The translations under genes and the position numbers were made by a program. A stretch of 64,000 bases of DNA from assembly GCA_965153455.1 (NCBI GenBank), contig OZ234493.1, positions 5,208,001-5,272,000 of the forward strand, in the 5' to 3' direction. Every line of letters begins with the position of its first letter. Positions within the stretch are counted from its first letter, which is position 1. The notes under the pieces were generated by a model. The model was not told where the DNA came from, ran no database searches, and was given only the letters and a program-made list of their open reading frames with translations. This document shows, piece after piece, positions 36,575 to 48,791 of the stretch. This DNA comes from Sphagnum compactum. Its lineage: Eukaryota; Bryophyta; Sphagnopsida; Sphagnales.

Positions 36575-37310
36575 TGACGTTGAGGGAGGGAGGGAACAGT
36601 AGATAGAGAAAAACCCTCAAGCTCAATTGACCAATACCAATGTGTCTGATATGGGTAGAGCATGTTTTTTTTTTTTTTTTTGGGTACAAATGAAGAGCAT
36701 GTTTGAATTGGCTTCACATATTTGAAGTACACAGGATTTTTTTCTTTTCCTCTTGCTTTTTCAGCTCAGAAGAGCCCTCTGTAACCAGAGTAAATTCAAT
36801 CAGAATCTTACTGCCAACAGCAAAGAGTACATTCCATCTTGGTATGTTGTGCACATACAAAGTTGTGTCTTCTTAATAAGCATGCAAAGTTGTGTCTTCG
36901 TAATAAGCATTGATGAAGGAAAAAGATGCAGTGCCCCAGAAGATGGCAGAGAGGAAGAAGATAACAGAAAAGAAGCATAATTCTGTGACTCAGATTTTGG
37001 GGTGAACTTACATCACAGAAGATTCAATTCCCAAATTTTCCTTGCTCAAGAATATGGCAGGGTTTGTCAAGATCTTGATGAGAACTTCCCCTTTTTGCAT
37101 TGGATTTCAGTCATAGATTCAAGCTTGTGTTGCATCATCATTGTGTGTGTAATGGAGGTGGATGGACCGCAGTAGCTGATCATAGGAGTGAAGGAGTGAA
37201 AGTGGGACCCAATCCTGATCTCATTCAATGGACACAGTGAGCTGGTGATTAGGTGCAATAATCTTTCAACAGTATTTAGGAGTATTTTAGTTTTCAATAT
37301 TGAATCTTTA
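36575..37310 (+). other. 3' region of the Lunapark gene
   Basis: Composition stays gene-like for about 700 bases after the stop. A T-run lies at 36667-36682. A strong 3' splice site (T/C tract ending in CAG at 36764) hints at an intron in the 3' untranslated region or an alternative last exon. An AATAAT polyadenylation-like hexamer occurs near 37256. Confidence 0.4.
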
Positions 37311-40300
37311 AATTTGATTAACTAATTATTTGATAGACATGTGCTGTTGTTGCCCTTGTACTACAATATACTTCATCATTGGACACTAGTGTACAAGCCA
37401 TTTCCTTTGTTTGGGTGTAGATGATCTCCATGTAGGAGCTTCATCTTTATAACAGCTCCATCATTGACATTGACCTACATAATATATTTCAGGTCGAGTA
37501 TAGCATTTACATGTTAGTTTGGGGTTGCAGATGTCATTTAGGCCAACAAATTTACACAAAATCCTATGCTTGTTAAAGGCCATGTAGTTACAATGATTGG
37601 TCTAATGTGATTGAATTTAAATAGTCTCTCATCTTCTATTATCTCATTTTCCATGATTATGAGATTGGGAAAGAATTGTACACCATGTTGGACATGGTAA
37701 ACATTGGTAGAGGCCTAAATAGACGGTATGGGTGAAGATCTTGTAAGTACACGGTGATGGTGACCATTGATGGACATGATTTACAAATTTGCGAATGTAG
37801 TGTGATGAGAGGGTTTAACATGTGACATTTTGTGGGGCATGGAGGTTTTGGGTTGTTGAACATGGTGGGATTTTGTTGATTGGAGTAAAGAGGGGAACTA
37901 GATGCTTACTATATACATGCTTGCAAGTGTGTATGTTGACTTCAAGTTGATGATAGTAATGAGAAGTGATTGTAAGATAAATAACAAGGAAAGGGGGAAA
38001 AAAGGGAAGAATTACTATATAAGAGAAGGGAAGCTTGTTTGGTGCTTTTGTTGTTGTGAGAAAGGAGGGGCAATTACATCAAGATCTCAAATATGGATGG
38101 AATGACATGATGTCATTAGAAAATGCAAGACATCAAAAACCCTCTTACAAATTTTGTGAGTGTCAATGTATTGACCTATCCAACATTCATATGTAATGTT
38201 GCAAGGTTTGACTAATGTCAACGCAAAGTTTATTTACAATAAATTTGGGCACTTTTGCTTGTAAGTGATTGAAACTAGATTCCTAATAATATGTGACCCT
38301 TCTCCTAAAAGGTTGCAAGTTCAAAGGTAGGAAGGAATGGTAGTGCATGCATCAGTATACACCCTTATAAACTTTGTGAACGTTAATGGATAGTTCTAAG
38401 GAATGCTTAATTCATGGACTTTGTGGTCAACACTTGTGTTGACTTGAAGTTGGAGATAATAACTTTGCATGTGTTGATGGTTTTAAGCACTGTTTGGTTC
38501 ATGGACTCCATGGTCAACACGTGCTAACTTGAATTGACGTTCATAAAAATGTTCAATGGTGCACGTAATCAATCCTTATTGACTTTGAACATCTAACCTC
38601 TCCAAAGATGGGCCACATTATTATCATAGCCTAGTTTCATTGACAAGCAGTAGTGTCCAAATTTATTTTAAATAAACTTTGCACCAACATCAGTTGACGT
38701 CAATCAAACCGAATGAATGCCACGCATGTCACATAACATAACATTCACAAAGTTTGTAGGGAGTTTTTAACATCCTATACCCAAAGTTTCGTAAAAAAAT
38801 GGATGGAATAAACTAAGGGATTATTTAAATCTCACCACCTAGGCCAATCATAATTTTTTAAAAAACATTTAGTCTTGTTGAGTGTCTAACAAGGCTTTTC
38901 ATATTCTAATTTGCATCAATTTCATGTTGTAGCGCAACAATAATAACTCTTTTGTTGTCATCTAAATGCTTTGATCCATGGTGGGAAATGGTTGGTGTTT
39001 AAAACAATAATGTGGTCTCATAAATTGACATCGGTATTATAACATGCAACATCTTTATGAATTCACATTTCTTCTTGAATGATTTTTGCAAGGGAGACGG
39101 ATGCCAATAGAATGTTTTTGGTGGCAATACACAAGTGTGTGTAGTTTGTTCTAGTTTTCAAAGTGTGTTTTTATGGCTTGAATGATTCTTTATAAACATT
39201 TGTTTTGTGAAAATGCACTTCTTTCTTTCTCTTTCTCTCTTGGATTTTGTTCTATATCAACATCATAAATTCTGTTGTTTAGAGAATGATGTCAAGATTT
39301 GCTTTGAAGAAGTAGGGTTCTAATTTTGGAATGCCACAAATAAATTTGGTCTCATAATGTGTACTTGAAACACATTCATATATGTTTCCGTTTTGCTATT
39401 GTGATTCATCTTTTTTTAGGTTTTCAATTAGTTTAACTTATGTTTCTTTTGCAGGGCCTCTTTTTTGAAGATGATGAAAACATTGCGCAAGATCATGACA
39501 ACAAAGGACAAAGGTGATGCAAATGCAATAAAAGGCAAGAAGACTAACCAACAAACCCTACATAGTTGGTTGTTTTGCTTTTCCCTCCTTGTATCTTGTC
39601 CCTTTTCATATCTTATGGAATAAGAATGCACCAATATTGAACAAGCCACACTATTTAAAAAACCATCAACTAACCATTTCAACAACAATTTTTTAGTAAG
39701 CAAATATGGAGTCGTTCTGTAGGTTTTAGAAAATGAAGAAAACTTCAAATGTATTAATCACCAAATTTTTTTCATGTGCAGAGATTTTTTTCAAATTTTT
39801 AAAAGGCATTGGCATTGTACAATTTTCAAAACCTTTATAGATTAGGAACTTGAAGAATTTCCAATTTAATCAAAGGTTCTTCCATATCAATATTGAGTGT
39901 GGAAAGAGATTAAAAAAGGTTTGAGTTAGGTTTTAGCAAGACATGTAACTTATGTTTATAGATGACATATGTTTGTTCACTTGGAAGATCATTTATGTTG
40001 GCTATATGATGTCATTTTATTTTGATTTATGAAACTAATTAAGGATGGTGCAAGATAATGAACCACGAAGATTTCAAACATGTTTGGATTTTTTAAAATA
40101 GTTGTTGAAGGCACATATGGTGGAACACAATGCATAACCTTACACCTAAAAAACATTGTTATCTGTCAAACTTTTTTTTTTAAATTCTCAATGGGTAAAA
40201 AGGTAAAAGGAACCAACACGGCCTCCTAAGTTGTTGCGACTAATTTTAAAAGGATGATGTGGCAACATGGGATCACTTGAGGTTGAAAAATACTAAAACA

Positions 40301-40660
40301 ATGTTGATCAACGATGCTTGTTTATATACATTGTTTCACAATCTTTGAAAACATTGGGTTTTGACTTTCAAAATGTGTTGAAAGATACTTTATATTTGTT
40401 GGATTACTTTCAAACTTACCTAGATGTTAGATTGGTATATTAAAAAGTGTGTATCACAAATTCAACACACATTTTCAACATTAATTTGATGTACTAGACT
40501 TGCAAGCATGTCAAATAAGCATTGATTACAGTAATGTTGGCTCTTTTTATCACGATTTGACTCCAATCTCTATGGATGATGGAAACATAAATCAAGCAAG
40601 AAATGCACCCTAAATAAGACACCAAACCAGCCCTCAATTAATTGCCCACTAAATTGCTAG
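37311..40660. other. Intergenic DNA, nothing recognised
   Basis: AT-rich with many TTGACTT/CAACAC phrases around 38.35-38.75 kb that look like eroded repeats. A minus-strand frame of 106 codons at 39428-39748 has no recognisable content and is probably chance. Confidence 0.5.
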
Positions 40661-40843
40661 GAGCCTCACTTGAATCACACTTTTGAAGATTTTGATGACA
40701 CTAACTGTAATATGGGGTTCACCCAAGATCCAATGGAACGGGTATCACCTCTAAGCCTACCCCCATCAAAAGAAGAAGTACAAAATGGAGATAACAAAAC
40801 AAGCAATGATGATAATGACTTGGATATCCTTGAAGATTTCTGA
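40661..40843 (+). pseudogene. Acidic C-terminal-like coding remnant
   Basis: A frame without ATG is open for 60 codons after a TAG. It reads HTFEDFDDTNCNMGFTQDPM, then ERVSPLSLPPSKEEVQNGDN and DDNDLDILEDF before TGA. Codon and residue content (Asp/Glu/Pro/Asn) is unlike the surrounding AT-rich DNA, where Phe, Ile and Leu dominate. It may be the last exon of a decayed gene or transposase. I do not recognise the family. Confidence 0.3.
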
Positions 40844-43000
40844 ACTCTTATTATAAGGTTTCATCTTGAAAAATAATCACAATTTGAAATCATAACTAAA
40901 ATTTTCAGTTTTTACATTTTTCGTTGCCTTGTATTATAAGCTATAACTTTTTTTAATACATCATGTAGATTATACCCCATTTATATGTGATAAAGGACTT
41001 TTATTTGGTTTTCAATTTTTGAAACAATTTTGAAATTTTCTTTGAATTTTTAAATTTTTAAAATCCGACATTTTAAAAACTATGAGTGTTTTTGAATGTG
41101 ACGAATAGGCTTATCATCTTTTTCCATCAAAACGTTTTTATTATATGAAGCCTTTTGATAGTCCTTTGTAAAATTGACTTTTAATGCAATAAGGTTCGCT
41201 TTCAAATGTCCTAAACTAAAATTTAGACTTAAGATTTGATCAAATTTATTTTTTGGTTTGAATTTCTTAACATCCATATGAGCAAAAAGTTAACAACTTG
41301 CCATGATCGCCATGGTTTCAAATGGCAAAACATAAATAATTATCCAACTTTGATTAGTTATGTCTATGGTTTGATGTCCTTTTTGAATTGTGATTACACC
41401 CATCTATAAAACTACAAATATCCTACCATTATGAAGACATGGAAAACATTATAAAAATCGTCACCTATTTTCTAAGTTTCTTTTTTCACCAACCAATAGT
41501 TTAACATGGGTGAATGGATGTTTGATATTCATCAAATTTTCCTTGTGTTCTCATTTGAATCATATAAAGACATAGGTGCACCACCTTATCAAATGCGTGT
41601 TTCATAACAAGTCTAATATCACACCACCTAATGAATTTCCCTAGCTAAAAATAAGAAGCTTGTGATTTTGTTTCTAAAAATCTATCATTATCATTATAAA
41701 TAGCCTTCACACTTTTTACTATGGGGTGAAAACACATTACAATGACCCATTTTTAGGCCTTTTGGTATTATATTATAAAATATATACCTCCCAAAATGTG
41801 TTGCATTTAATTTTGGGTTTGAATTATAGTGTTGGGGCATTAAAATTATAATTTTCACAAAACTAATGCTATCTAATATTATTTGAAATAAATAAATATA
41901 GGAACCATGGGTATATTTATGGTATACATGACATAATAAATATCAACATTCATTTAAAAACATCCATAATATCAAACATGTGTTATTATGTGTGTATTGT
42001 AAATAAACAATTATGTTTTTTTGGGTGTGTATTTGCACTAGATATTTGGTTTCATCAATCATTCAATAAATGTTTGAAAATGGATTCTATGCATTGGACC
42101 AATTCATAATGCTTATCACCTTGCATTTCAAAATCATTATTTGTTAAATTTTCAATAATTTACAATGTACTTATGCTTAACACCCTAGAAGACCCTCGTT
42201 TATAAGTTGAAAATTATCAAAATTTTCACATGGTTCACAAATATGTTCCAAATTAATTTAAATCACATGTGAAATTAATATTACAAATTTCATAAAGGGT
42301 AAAAACAAATTCAATTGGAGGAAAAAATACACAATTACAAATATTATTTTTGTACAAATATATTCTAGTCCACCATGATATACATATCAAATAATTAGTT
42401 TCTTTCTTATTTTATTCATTGGGTTATGTTCTACCATAAATATGTAGGCTCGAAAACACACACTCAAAAAATAATTACAACACATGACTACATAAAGGTT
42501 GTCATTATACAATGTGCTTTCACCTTATGGTTTAGAATAGTGTTTTGGGAATACTTGGGTTTGCCAAGGACTCATTGTTGGTTTCTATTTTGGTTACTTG
42601 AAACCTAGTTGGACATGGGTTTAAAATGTGGATTTGAGGTTGGGAAGGTTAGAGGAACTAATTGAAAACCCCCTACATTGAAAGGTAATTGTTTGTTTTA
42701 CGAAAAAACAAAACCAAGCCTAGTTCTTAAATGATCCAAAGAACCAAAACTAAACCAATGTTTTGAAAAAAAAATGGTTCCAACTCTAATTTAAGGCTAT
42801 GGGTTTTCATTGGCATTAAAGGTGGTGAATTGTTGTCAAAGGTTAAAGGTTAAAGCTTTTTTCCATAGTCATGTTCTTTTCATCGTTTGTTGTTACTTGT
42901 TACACCATCGCCATTTTCTTCTTGATTTTATTTTTGCATCAATGTTTGCACAATCGTATTATTTTTGTTTTTTTCACAGTAGCCCATAGTAGTGGTTGTG
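40844..43000. other. Intergenic DNA, nothing recognised
   Basis: Very AT-rich. Short frames only. AACCAAAAC/ACCAAGCCTAG phrases at 42.70-42.77 kb resemble the degenerate repeat at 14.28-14.66 kb. Confidence 0.5.
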
Positions 43001-43252
43001 GTGTTCTCATTGTTGTTGTAACTTGCCATCGCCCGAGTATACCATCACCCTCCTCTTGTTCACCTTCTTATGGTCTCAATTATCATTGTCATGGTTTTTC
43101 CAATACTATAACTAATAATTTTTTATAATCACTTTCTTGATCTTGATGATCTTATGGTCCTTGTCTCACCATGGTTTTTTGTTGTTGTAGTCAACAATTG
43201 GTCGCCATCACCTTCATGATCTTCATAATCTTGTGTCTTGGTCATCATGATG

Positions 43253-44050
43253 GGGGTGAAAGCACACTAATGGTGAACCACTTTGTTCAAAAAAGGTGAT
43301 GTATAACAAGTATTATAGTACGCAATAAACTAAAATCATGATGGCATCCTTCAGCTAACCTAAACACAAGCAAAAAAATTTAAAATTTGCACAACAATAT
43401 TTTGAATCTCAAAGTTCACTTTGAGTCAAATTAATCTTGATCCACTGGTTAGATGAAGAGGATTGAATAAAATCAATGTACACAAAGTATATAACTTACA
43501 AATTTTTGATGACCATAGGGCCTCATGTTTGTGATTCATGAAACACTACCAAACAAAAGAAAATTGAAAAAATAATGTAATGCCCATTTATAAAATCTCC
43601 TCTTCTTTGATATGGTAGTGGTTTTTTCCTGAAAGGAGGATATTATTATGCATTCATTGCTAACAAAATGCAAAAATCACATTTTTGAATGCAATTTCAT
43701 GCAAAAGTTTTAAATTTTTAAATTGTTATATATTTAATTAATGTATATCAATATCATGCACCATAAAAAAAAAATCACCCAAAATTCCATTGACAACCTT
43801 ACTTTTGAAGTACATATTCAAAATTTTGAACTTTGTGACTAGTATTATTTGGTCACAAATATACAACATACATTCAAATTTTTCAATGTTTGTTGGAATT
43901 TTCAAAATAATTTCTAAAACTAATCAAATATACTTTTAAAAAAGTAAAAATACTCCAAGATGTGATGTCCATATGTTACCAAAAAAATTCATTGTAAAAA
44001 AATTATACTTGTGACTACAATTTTTGGGGGGCTTAGTGTGCTTTCACCCC
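43253..44050. mobile_element. 798-bp non-autonomous DNA element with 18-bp perfect inverted repeats
   Basis: The left end is GGGGTGAAAGCACACTAA and the right end is its exact complement. The element interrupts the ~80-bp array. The interior is AT-rich and has no transposase. On the minus strand the right end can be read as CAGGGGTGAAAGC, like hAT termini, with TGGGGGTGAAAGC on the left. No 8-bp target duplication could be found, so the superfamily is open. Confidence 0.8.
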
Positions 44051-44405
44051 TGGTTTTATGGTTCCTACATCCAATAACTACTTACCATCGCCCTCTTGAT
44101 GTTGTTAATCTTATGGTCTTGCTTGTTGTCATGGTGTCTTATTGTTATAATCAATAATTACCCAATTTTTTTTCATGATCTTGATGATCTTATGGTCTTG
44201 GTCATCGTCATGGTCTTTTCATTGATGTAACCAATAAATTCCCGCCATAGCCTTTTTGATCTTGATGATGATCTTGTGGTCTTGGTCATCATCATGGTCT
44301 TTTCAATGTTGTAGCCAAAACCTAAAATTATTGCCCTTTTAATTTTGATGATTTCTTAGTCTTATTCATCATCATGGCCTTATTGTTGTTGTAATTAACA
44401 ACTAC

Positions 44406-44559
44406 CATTACAACAAAAGGTGTTCCTGTACGCCAAGTGATTTCATTGGATTTTGAGTGAATTCACTGGTTGTAGTGAACGAGGATTAGTGAAAAAGCAG
44501 TGGATTCACTGGTCTAATGAATGGGGACTAGTGAACTGCACCCACATTTTGTAGTAGTG
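44406..44559. mobile_element. 154-bp CACTA-type MITE with TAC target duplication
   Basis: The left end is CATTACAACAAAAGGTG. The right end, on the minus strand, is CACTACTACAAAATGTG. Both are flanked by TAC (44403-44405 and 44560-44562), the 3-bp duplication typical of CACTA (En/Spm) elements. The interior repeats AGTGAATTCACTGG and AGTGGATTCACTGG, which are self-complementary phrases. No coding capacity. A second, truncated copy of its left end lies at 62610. Confidence 0.85.
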
Positions 44560-44799
44560 TACCACCATTACCTTCATGATCTTGATGATCTTGTGGTTTG
44601 TCATGGTCTTTTCATTGTTGTAACTAACAATTGTTGCCATTGCCTTCTTGATGTTGATGCTCTTGTGGTCTTGTTTCTCATCATGGTATTTTCATTGTTG
44701 CGATTAGTAGTTATTTACCATCTCCCTCCTGATTTTAGTCATGTTATAGTCCTAATTCTCAATTGTGACATTTGTGTTGTTTTCATTGCTACTTATTAT

Positions 44800-45605
44800 A
44801 GCCAATAATTAACCATTATTGAATGTCTTTTGATTTTTTGGGGGTTTAGGTTTTAATGCCATGGAAATTTACCAAATTCCTCTTGCAAAGGTGATTGTTC
44901 CCACTTAACCTCCATTAAAACATTATTGTTATGGTTTTTGCATTAGGTTTTGGTGCAAGTACAAGCATAACACAAGCAAAAAACTCTACAACCATAGATG
45001 GTACATGGTAAAAACAAATTACACTCCCCAAAAAGTGTAGTCACAAATAGAGTTTCTATAAATTTCATAATTTTGGGTTCATATGGACATCACATATTGG
45101 ATTTGTTTTGTTCTTTTCAGGTATATTTGATTAGCTTTAAACTTAAATTAGTCAATTCATTAAAAATCTCCAACTAGCATTGAAGAATTTGAACACATGA
45201 AATATATTTGTGGGTGAATGCACAATCCACTTGCTCACTTTTAGACAAATTAGGAAATCCATATAAGTCAAAAGTTTAATTTTTAGCCCAATTAATTAAT
45301 TACGTGGACTACTTTTATTGGTTAATGTGATGTCATGGTTTCCTCACGCAAGAAGTACGTGTTCGACACAGGGTAATTTTTAAATATGTGTTAGGGTTTT
45401 TGGCTGGTTCAACTATAACTATCCACCAGCTTCAAGTTAGATGCACCTAGGGAAGACCTTCAGTGCCTTCATGCTTGTCGTGTACTGCATTGCTAGATTG
45501 TTACACGTGTTGTGGCAAAGCTTTTACGAACGTAGGAAATACCATTTGAGTGTATGACACCAATATTCTAACCTTCTTTTAAAACTTGAATAGTATACTC
45601 AAGAT
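44800..45605. other. Intergenic DNA
   Basis: AT-rich with no exon-like frame. Composition becomes richer from about 45.35 kb towards the following pseudogene. Confidence 0.4.
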
Positions 45606-45609
45606 CTCT

Positions 45610-47060
45610 TAGTATGTCACAATCGGTAGACACTGATGTACGTATAGGCGGGAAAATCACGACTAAGGTGAAAATAGAAGGCGGAATTGTCCCAACATGC
45701 TATGTTGACCCTTTGTATGGAATAAAGCTTAACATTCTTTTTGACGAAAACTAAGTTGTTTCGGATAAGTTTTTGGGAGAAGTATGGCATCTCCAACAAA
45801 GGTATAACACCTAAAAGACTAAAGATAGGGAAAGATAAAAGAAGAGGTTATAGCCTTATTTGGGCCTTGTAGTCATAATGGTTATAAATACTGCCACAAC
45901 AAGGATGAAGCTTGATATCCAAAGTAGAAACCTTGTGGACGATCTTACACTAGAGTATTCAAGTGTCCAACACTCGGATGATTAACAAAGCCGAGGCCCA
46001 CGAGATTGCTTACGAAATCAAAAAAGGCCAGAAGGTGAACTAGTGCGTGTTGGCCGAGTGGACCATACGTGGCCAACTTCATAGGTTACAATCTTTAGAA
46101 GTAGTTATATCTAACAAACTTGTCCCTAGACTAGATCTAGATAATTTTGTGGGTTTAGATAGGGAGGAGGAGGAGGGTTTTATGCCATATTTGTCCAACA
46201 TGCCCAAATCATTGAGCAAATAATAGGTGCCTATTCTTGGCGAATCTTTGGTCCAGTGCATCAAGCATTAGTAAGTGTACATTTCCAATTTGCAGAGGGA
46301 CCTTCCAGCCCTAAAAGAAATCGTCTCCTTACTACAAAAGGTGAAAGAGGAGGCCTAGAAGGAATTTGATAAGGTCGAAGGTCAAACTAAGTACAGACTC
46401 ATGTTTATTTCATCTGGACACACAAAGTTGACTTGTTGCTTGAAGAGCTTGAGGCATTGGTCAAGAAGGTTGAGGTTTTGCATTGTCATAATAACACAGA
46501 GGAGACAATGAAAACAACTTTTGTTGAAAAATAACTTCTGCAAAAGAAATTTGATACGCAAATCTGCTCGATTGATAGCTTTAGAGATTTATCCAAATAG
46601 GGGACGAAGAGCGCACGAGGTTGCATAAAAAACATGAATCAATAGAGGAGGCATGGTGCTCTACACTCTTGAAGTTGGATGGCTAGAAGCGACACAAGTT
46701 GACGTTATGTGTTCAAATCCAAGCGATGCTAAGTGGGAATCAACGCCCAACTTTCGCCCCATCACCATTGCCATTTTTAGGTTTGGAGGGTGAAAATGAA
46801 GTTGCTTATCCATGCCTAATAAGGATTTTGCCTTGCCCATTTTGTCACAAGTTGTTTGAGCCTGCTCGGGATGTTAAGATGACGTCTTACAAACACCCAT
46901 ATCATTTTTAGCATGTGTTAAATCATTTGTCTACATCTACTAAATGTTTGTATAAAGGGTGTGGGCAAAAGATGCATCCCCTGTGATGGGTACAAACAAG
47001 AATAAAAAAAGCCCAACGTCGTTGAAGAAGCGGAACCACGAATGGATTGGACTACAACGG
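45610..47060 (+). pseudogene. Decayed gene with coiled-coil and C-terminal zinc finger
   Basis: Successive plus-strand frames give coherent protein pieces: IGGKITTKVKIEGGIVPTC with YVDPLYGIKLNILF, then AHEIAYEIKKGQKVN, LDNFVGLDREEEEGFMPYLS, and a coiled-coil-like part (VDLLLEELEALVKKVEVLHC, LLQKKFDTQICSIDSFRDL). The last piece has EGENEVAYP and the cysteine pattern CPFCHKLFEPARDV...KHPYHF, a TAG, then CLYKGCGQKMH. The spacing C-x2-C, K/C-H-x2-YH, C-x4-C resembles a RING-like zinc finger in which one Cys position reads Lys and another is a stop. At least eight stops and several frame changes are present. The original protein was probably about 400-450 residues. The family is not identified; it may be a host gene copy or part of a transposon. 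Confidence 0.5.
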
Positions 47061-47137
47061 TTCTTATTTCGGGCGATTATGATAATGAGTTATTTTGCAT
47101 CCCCTATGTTGTTTTTGTTTCCTTTGTTGATGTTTAG

Positions 47138-47745
47138 TTTTGCAACATTTCTATCTTATAATTGTGGGTTTGCATAATCCAAACAACCTTGATGTTGCTT
47201 AAATGTTTTTAAGTCATAAGCAAAAGTTTTTGTAGTCAATCAATTTATTATTGTGTAAATCAGTTGTGGCCTTCTCCTTGAATTAATGCCACCTTGAATC
47301 AAGTGTGAGCCATAGACTTGTTCAAATCTTTGTGAGTTTTGCATCATTTGTGTTTTAAGGTTATAGGTTTGCACAATCTAAACCACCTTACAATTGTTTA
47401 AACTTTTTGCCTATCATAAACATAAGTTTCTATAGTCAATCAATTTATTACTATGTATATTAAGTGCTATCATTGTTTCCTTGAATTATTGCCACTTTCA
47501 ATCCAATGTGAGCCATGGATTTGGTTCAAATCTTTGTTGAGTTTTGCAACATTTCTATTTTAGGGTTGCAGGTTTACCCAATCGAACCACCTTGCTATTT
47601 ATAAAAAAAATTAGATCACTTGAGCAAAAGGTTTTGCAATCTGTTAGTTTATTGTTGTGAAGATTAGCTATGGCCCCCTCCCTTAATTAATGTTACCATG
47701 AATCCAGTGTGAGCCATGATTTTGTTCATGGATGCAAAGTTTCAC
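47138..47745. repeat. Three tandem copies of a ~200-bp unit
   Basis: TTTTGCA(A/T)CATTT starts copies at 47138, 47337 and 47542 (periods 199 and 205). Each copy then contains GGTTT(G/A)C-CAATC-AAC-ACCTT, (A/T)GTCAATCAATTTATTA in the first two, CTTGAATTA-TGCCAC and AA-GTGTGAGCCAT. Copies diverge by substitutions and small indels. The array begins about 80 bases after the zinc-finger pseudogene. Confidence 0.85.
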
Positions 47746-48167
47746 AAGTTTGTTTAAGGATTTTATTTTTCCAGTAGTTTTGCTACAATGTGTTGTGGTT
47801 GGCAGACTCACACCACAAAGTACCTTCATAGTCCATGTTATTTCATAATCATCACAACTTTTGTCAAATACCTAGTAAGTTTGCCATTTAGTCCTTAAAA
47901 AGTCATGTCAATTGTTCCATTTTGCCTAAATTTATCTTATGAGAATACTCAAGTATTTGTTTAATAATCAATCCAAGCTCTTCCAATGTTTACAAAATTC
48001 CATAAATGTCTTATGTCTATATGAAAGTCACTTAAACTTCCATTAGTGTTCACGTTTGGTTTCATTGAATTATTTCTTGAATTCTGTAAGTTTCTTAGAA
48101 CCACAAGAAGTTTCTCCCATTTTCAAAAGCCTCCATGTGACTCTTCAATGGTCCAATTCAAGTGGTA

Positions 48168-48530
48168 GACATTTACTAACTAGTTTCCAATGTCCAAATG
48201 TCTTCATTTAACTTCCCATTTATTGTTAGCAACTAGTATAACCCTATGTCTGTCCATGTAATTTCCATCTTTAGTCCAATGTGTCTTGTTGACTTAGTCC
48301 CTGAAATTTGATTGTAGTCCAAGTATAATCCCTCTTGAGTTTCACGTGTTGTTGACAGTCACTTTCACCCCATCTACAATCCTAGAGTTTTCATTTGGAA
48401 TCCCACAGCTGTTGATGTCATCACTAAAACCTAACAACACTCCATTTTTAGTTCTTCACATCCCAAGAATTCATTGGAACCTTGCATTGTGGTCCATGGG
48501 ATTCATTTGGAGTCCTTTTTGTAAATTAGC
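48168..48530. repeat. Dispersed repeat, copy 1
   Basis: About 360 bases align with 58276-58640 in the same orientation: TTACTAA followed by TCCAATGTCCAA, then TGTCCATGTA(A/G)TTTCCATCT, CATCTTGTTG/GTCTTGTTG, AGTCC(C)TG(A/T)AAT, GAGTTTCACGTGTTGTTGA versus GAGTCCCACATGTTGTTGA, and TCACTAAAAC. Neither copy has coding sense or clear ends, so the element type is unknown. Confidence 0.7.
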
Positions 48531-48560
48531 CATCACTAAAACTCCAATTTGCCATCCATG

Positions 48561-48784
48561 AACACATAACCTGCATCTTTGGTCATGTATTTCACCTAGT
48601 TGGTCCCAAACACCTTGCAATAATCCATAACTTGCATCTTCAATCCCACATGTCTCCTAGTTGGTCCCTAACACGTTGCAATACTCCATAACCAACATTT
48701 TCAGTCCCATATGTTTCCTAGCTAATCCCTAACACCTTGTGCAAGTCTATGTAACCCACATCTTCAATCCTATATGTTTCTTAG
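48561..48784. repeat. 61-bp tandem repeat, about 3.5 copies
   Basis: CCTAG(T/C)T(G/A)(G/A)TCCC starts at 48595, 48656 and 48717, exactly 61 apart, and a partial unit precedes the first. Each unit continues AACACCTTG, then CCATAAC and ATCTTCAATCCCA(C/T)ATGT in variant forms. It directly follows the dispersed repeat and may be part of it. Confidence 0.9.
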
Positions 48785-48791
48785 CAAAATG

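Larger units (their letters stand above)
43010..44790. repeat. Tandem array of ~80-bp units (CTTGATGATCTTATGGTCTTGG), interrupted twice
   Basis: Copies of a unit reading roughly CTTGATGATCTTATGGTC, CATCATCATGGTC, TTTTCATTGTTGTAACCAA and CATTGCC begin near 43057, 43138, 43222, 44093, 44180, 44258, 44338, 44575, 44650 and 44730. Spacing is mostly 75-85. Two insertions (43253-44050 and 44406-44559) split the array, which shows that the array is older than both. The long plus-strand frames inside it are repeat artefacts. Confidence 0.8.

Noticed and set aside
43010-44808. Frames of 85 and 95 codons rich in His, Val and Leu
   Set aside because: They are translations of the 80-bp tandem array.
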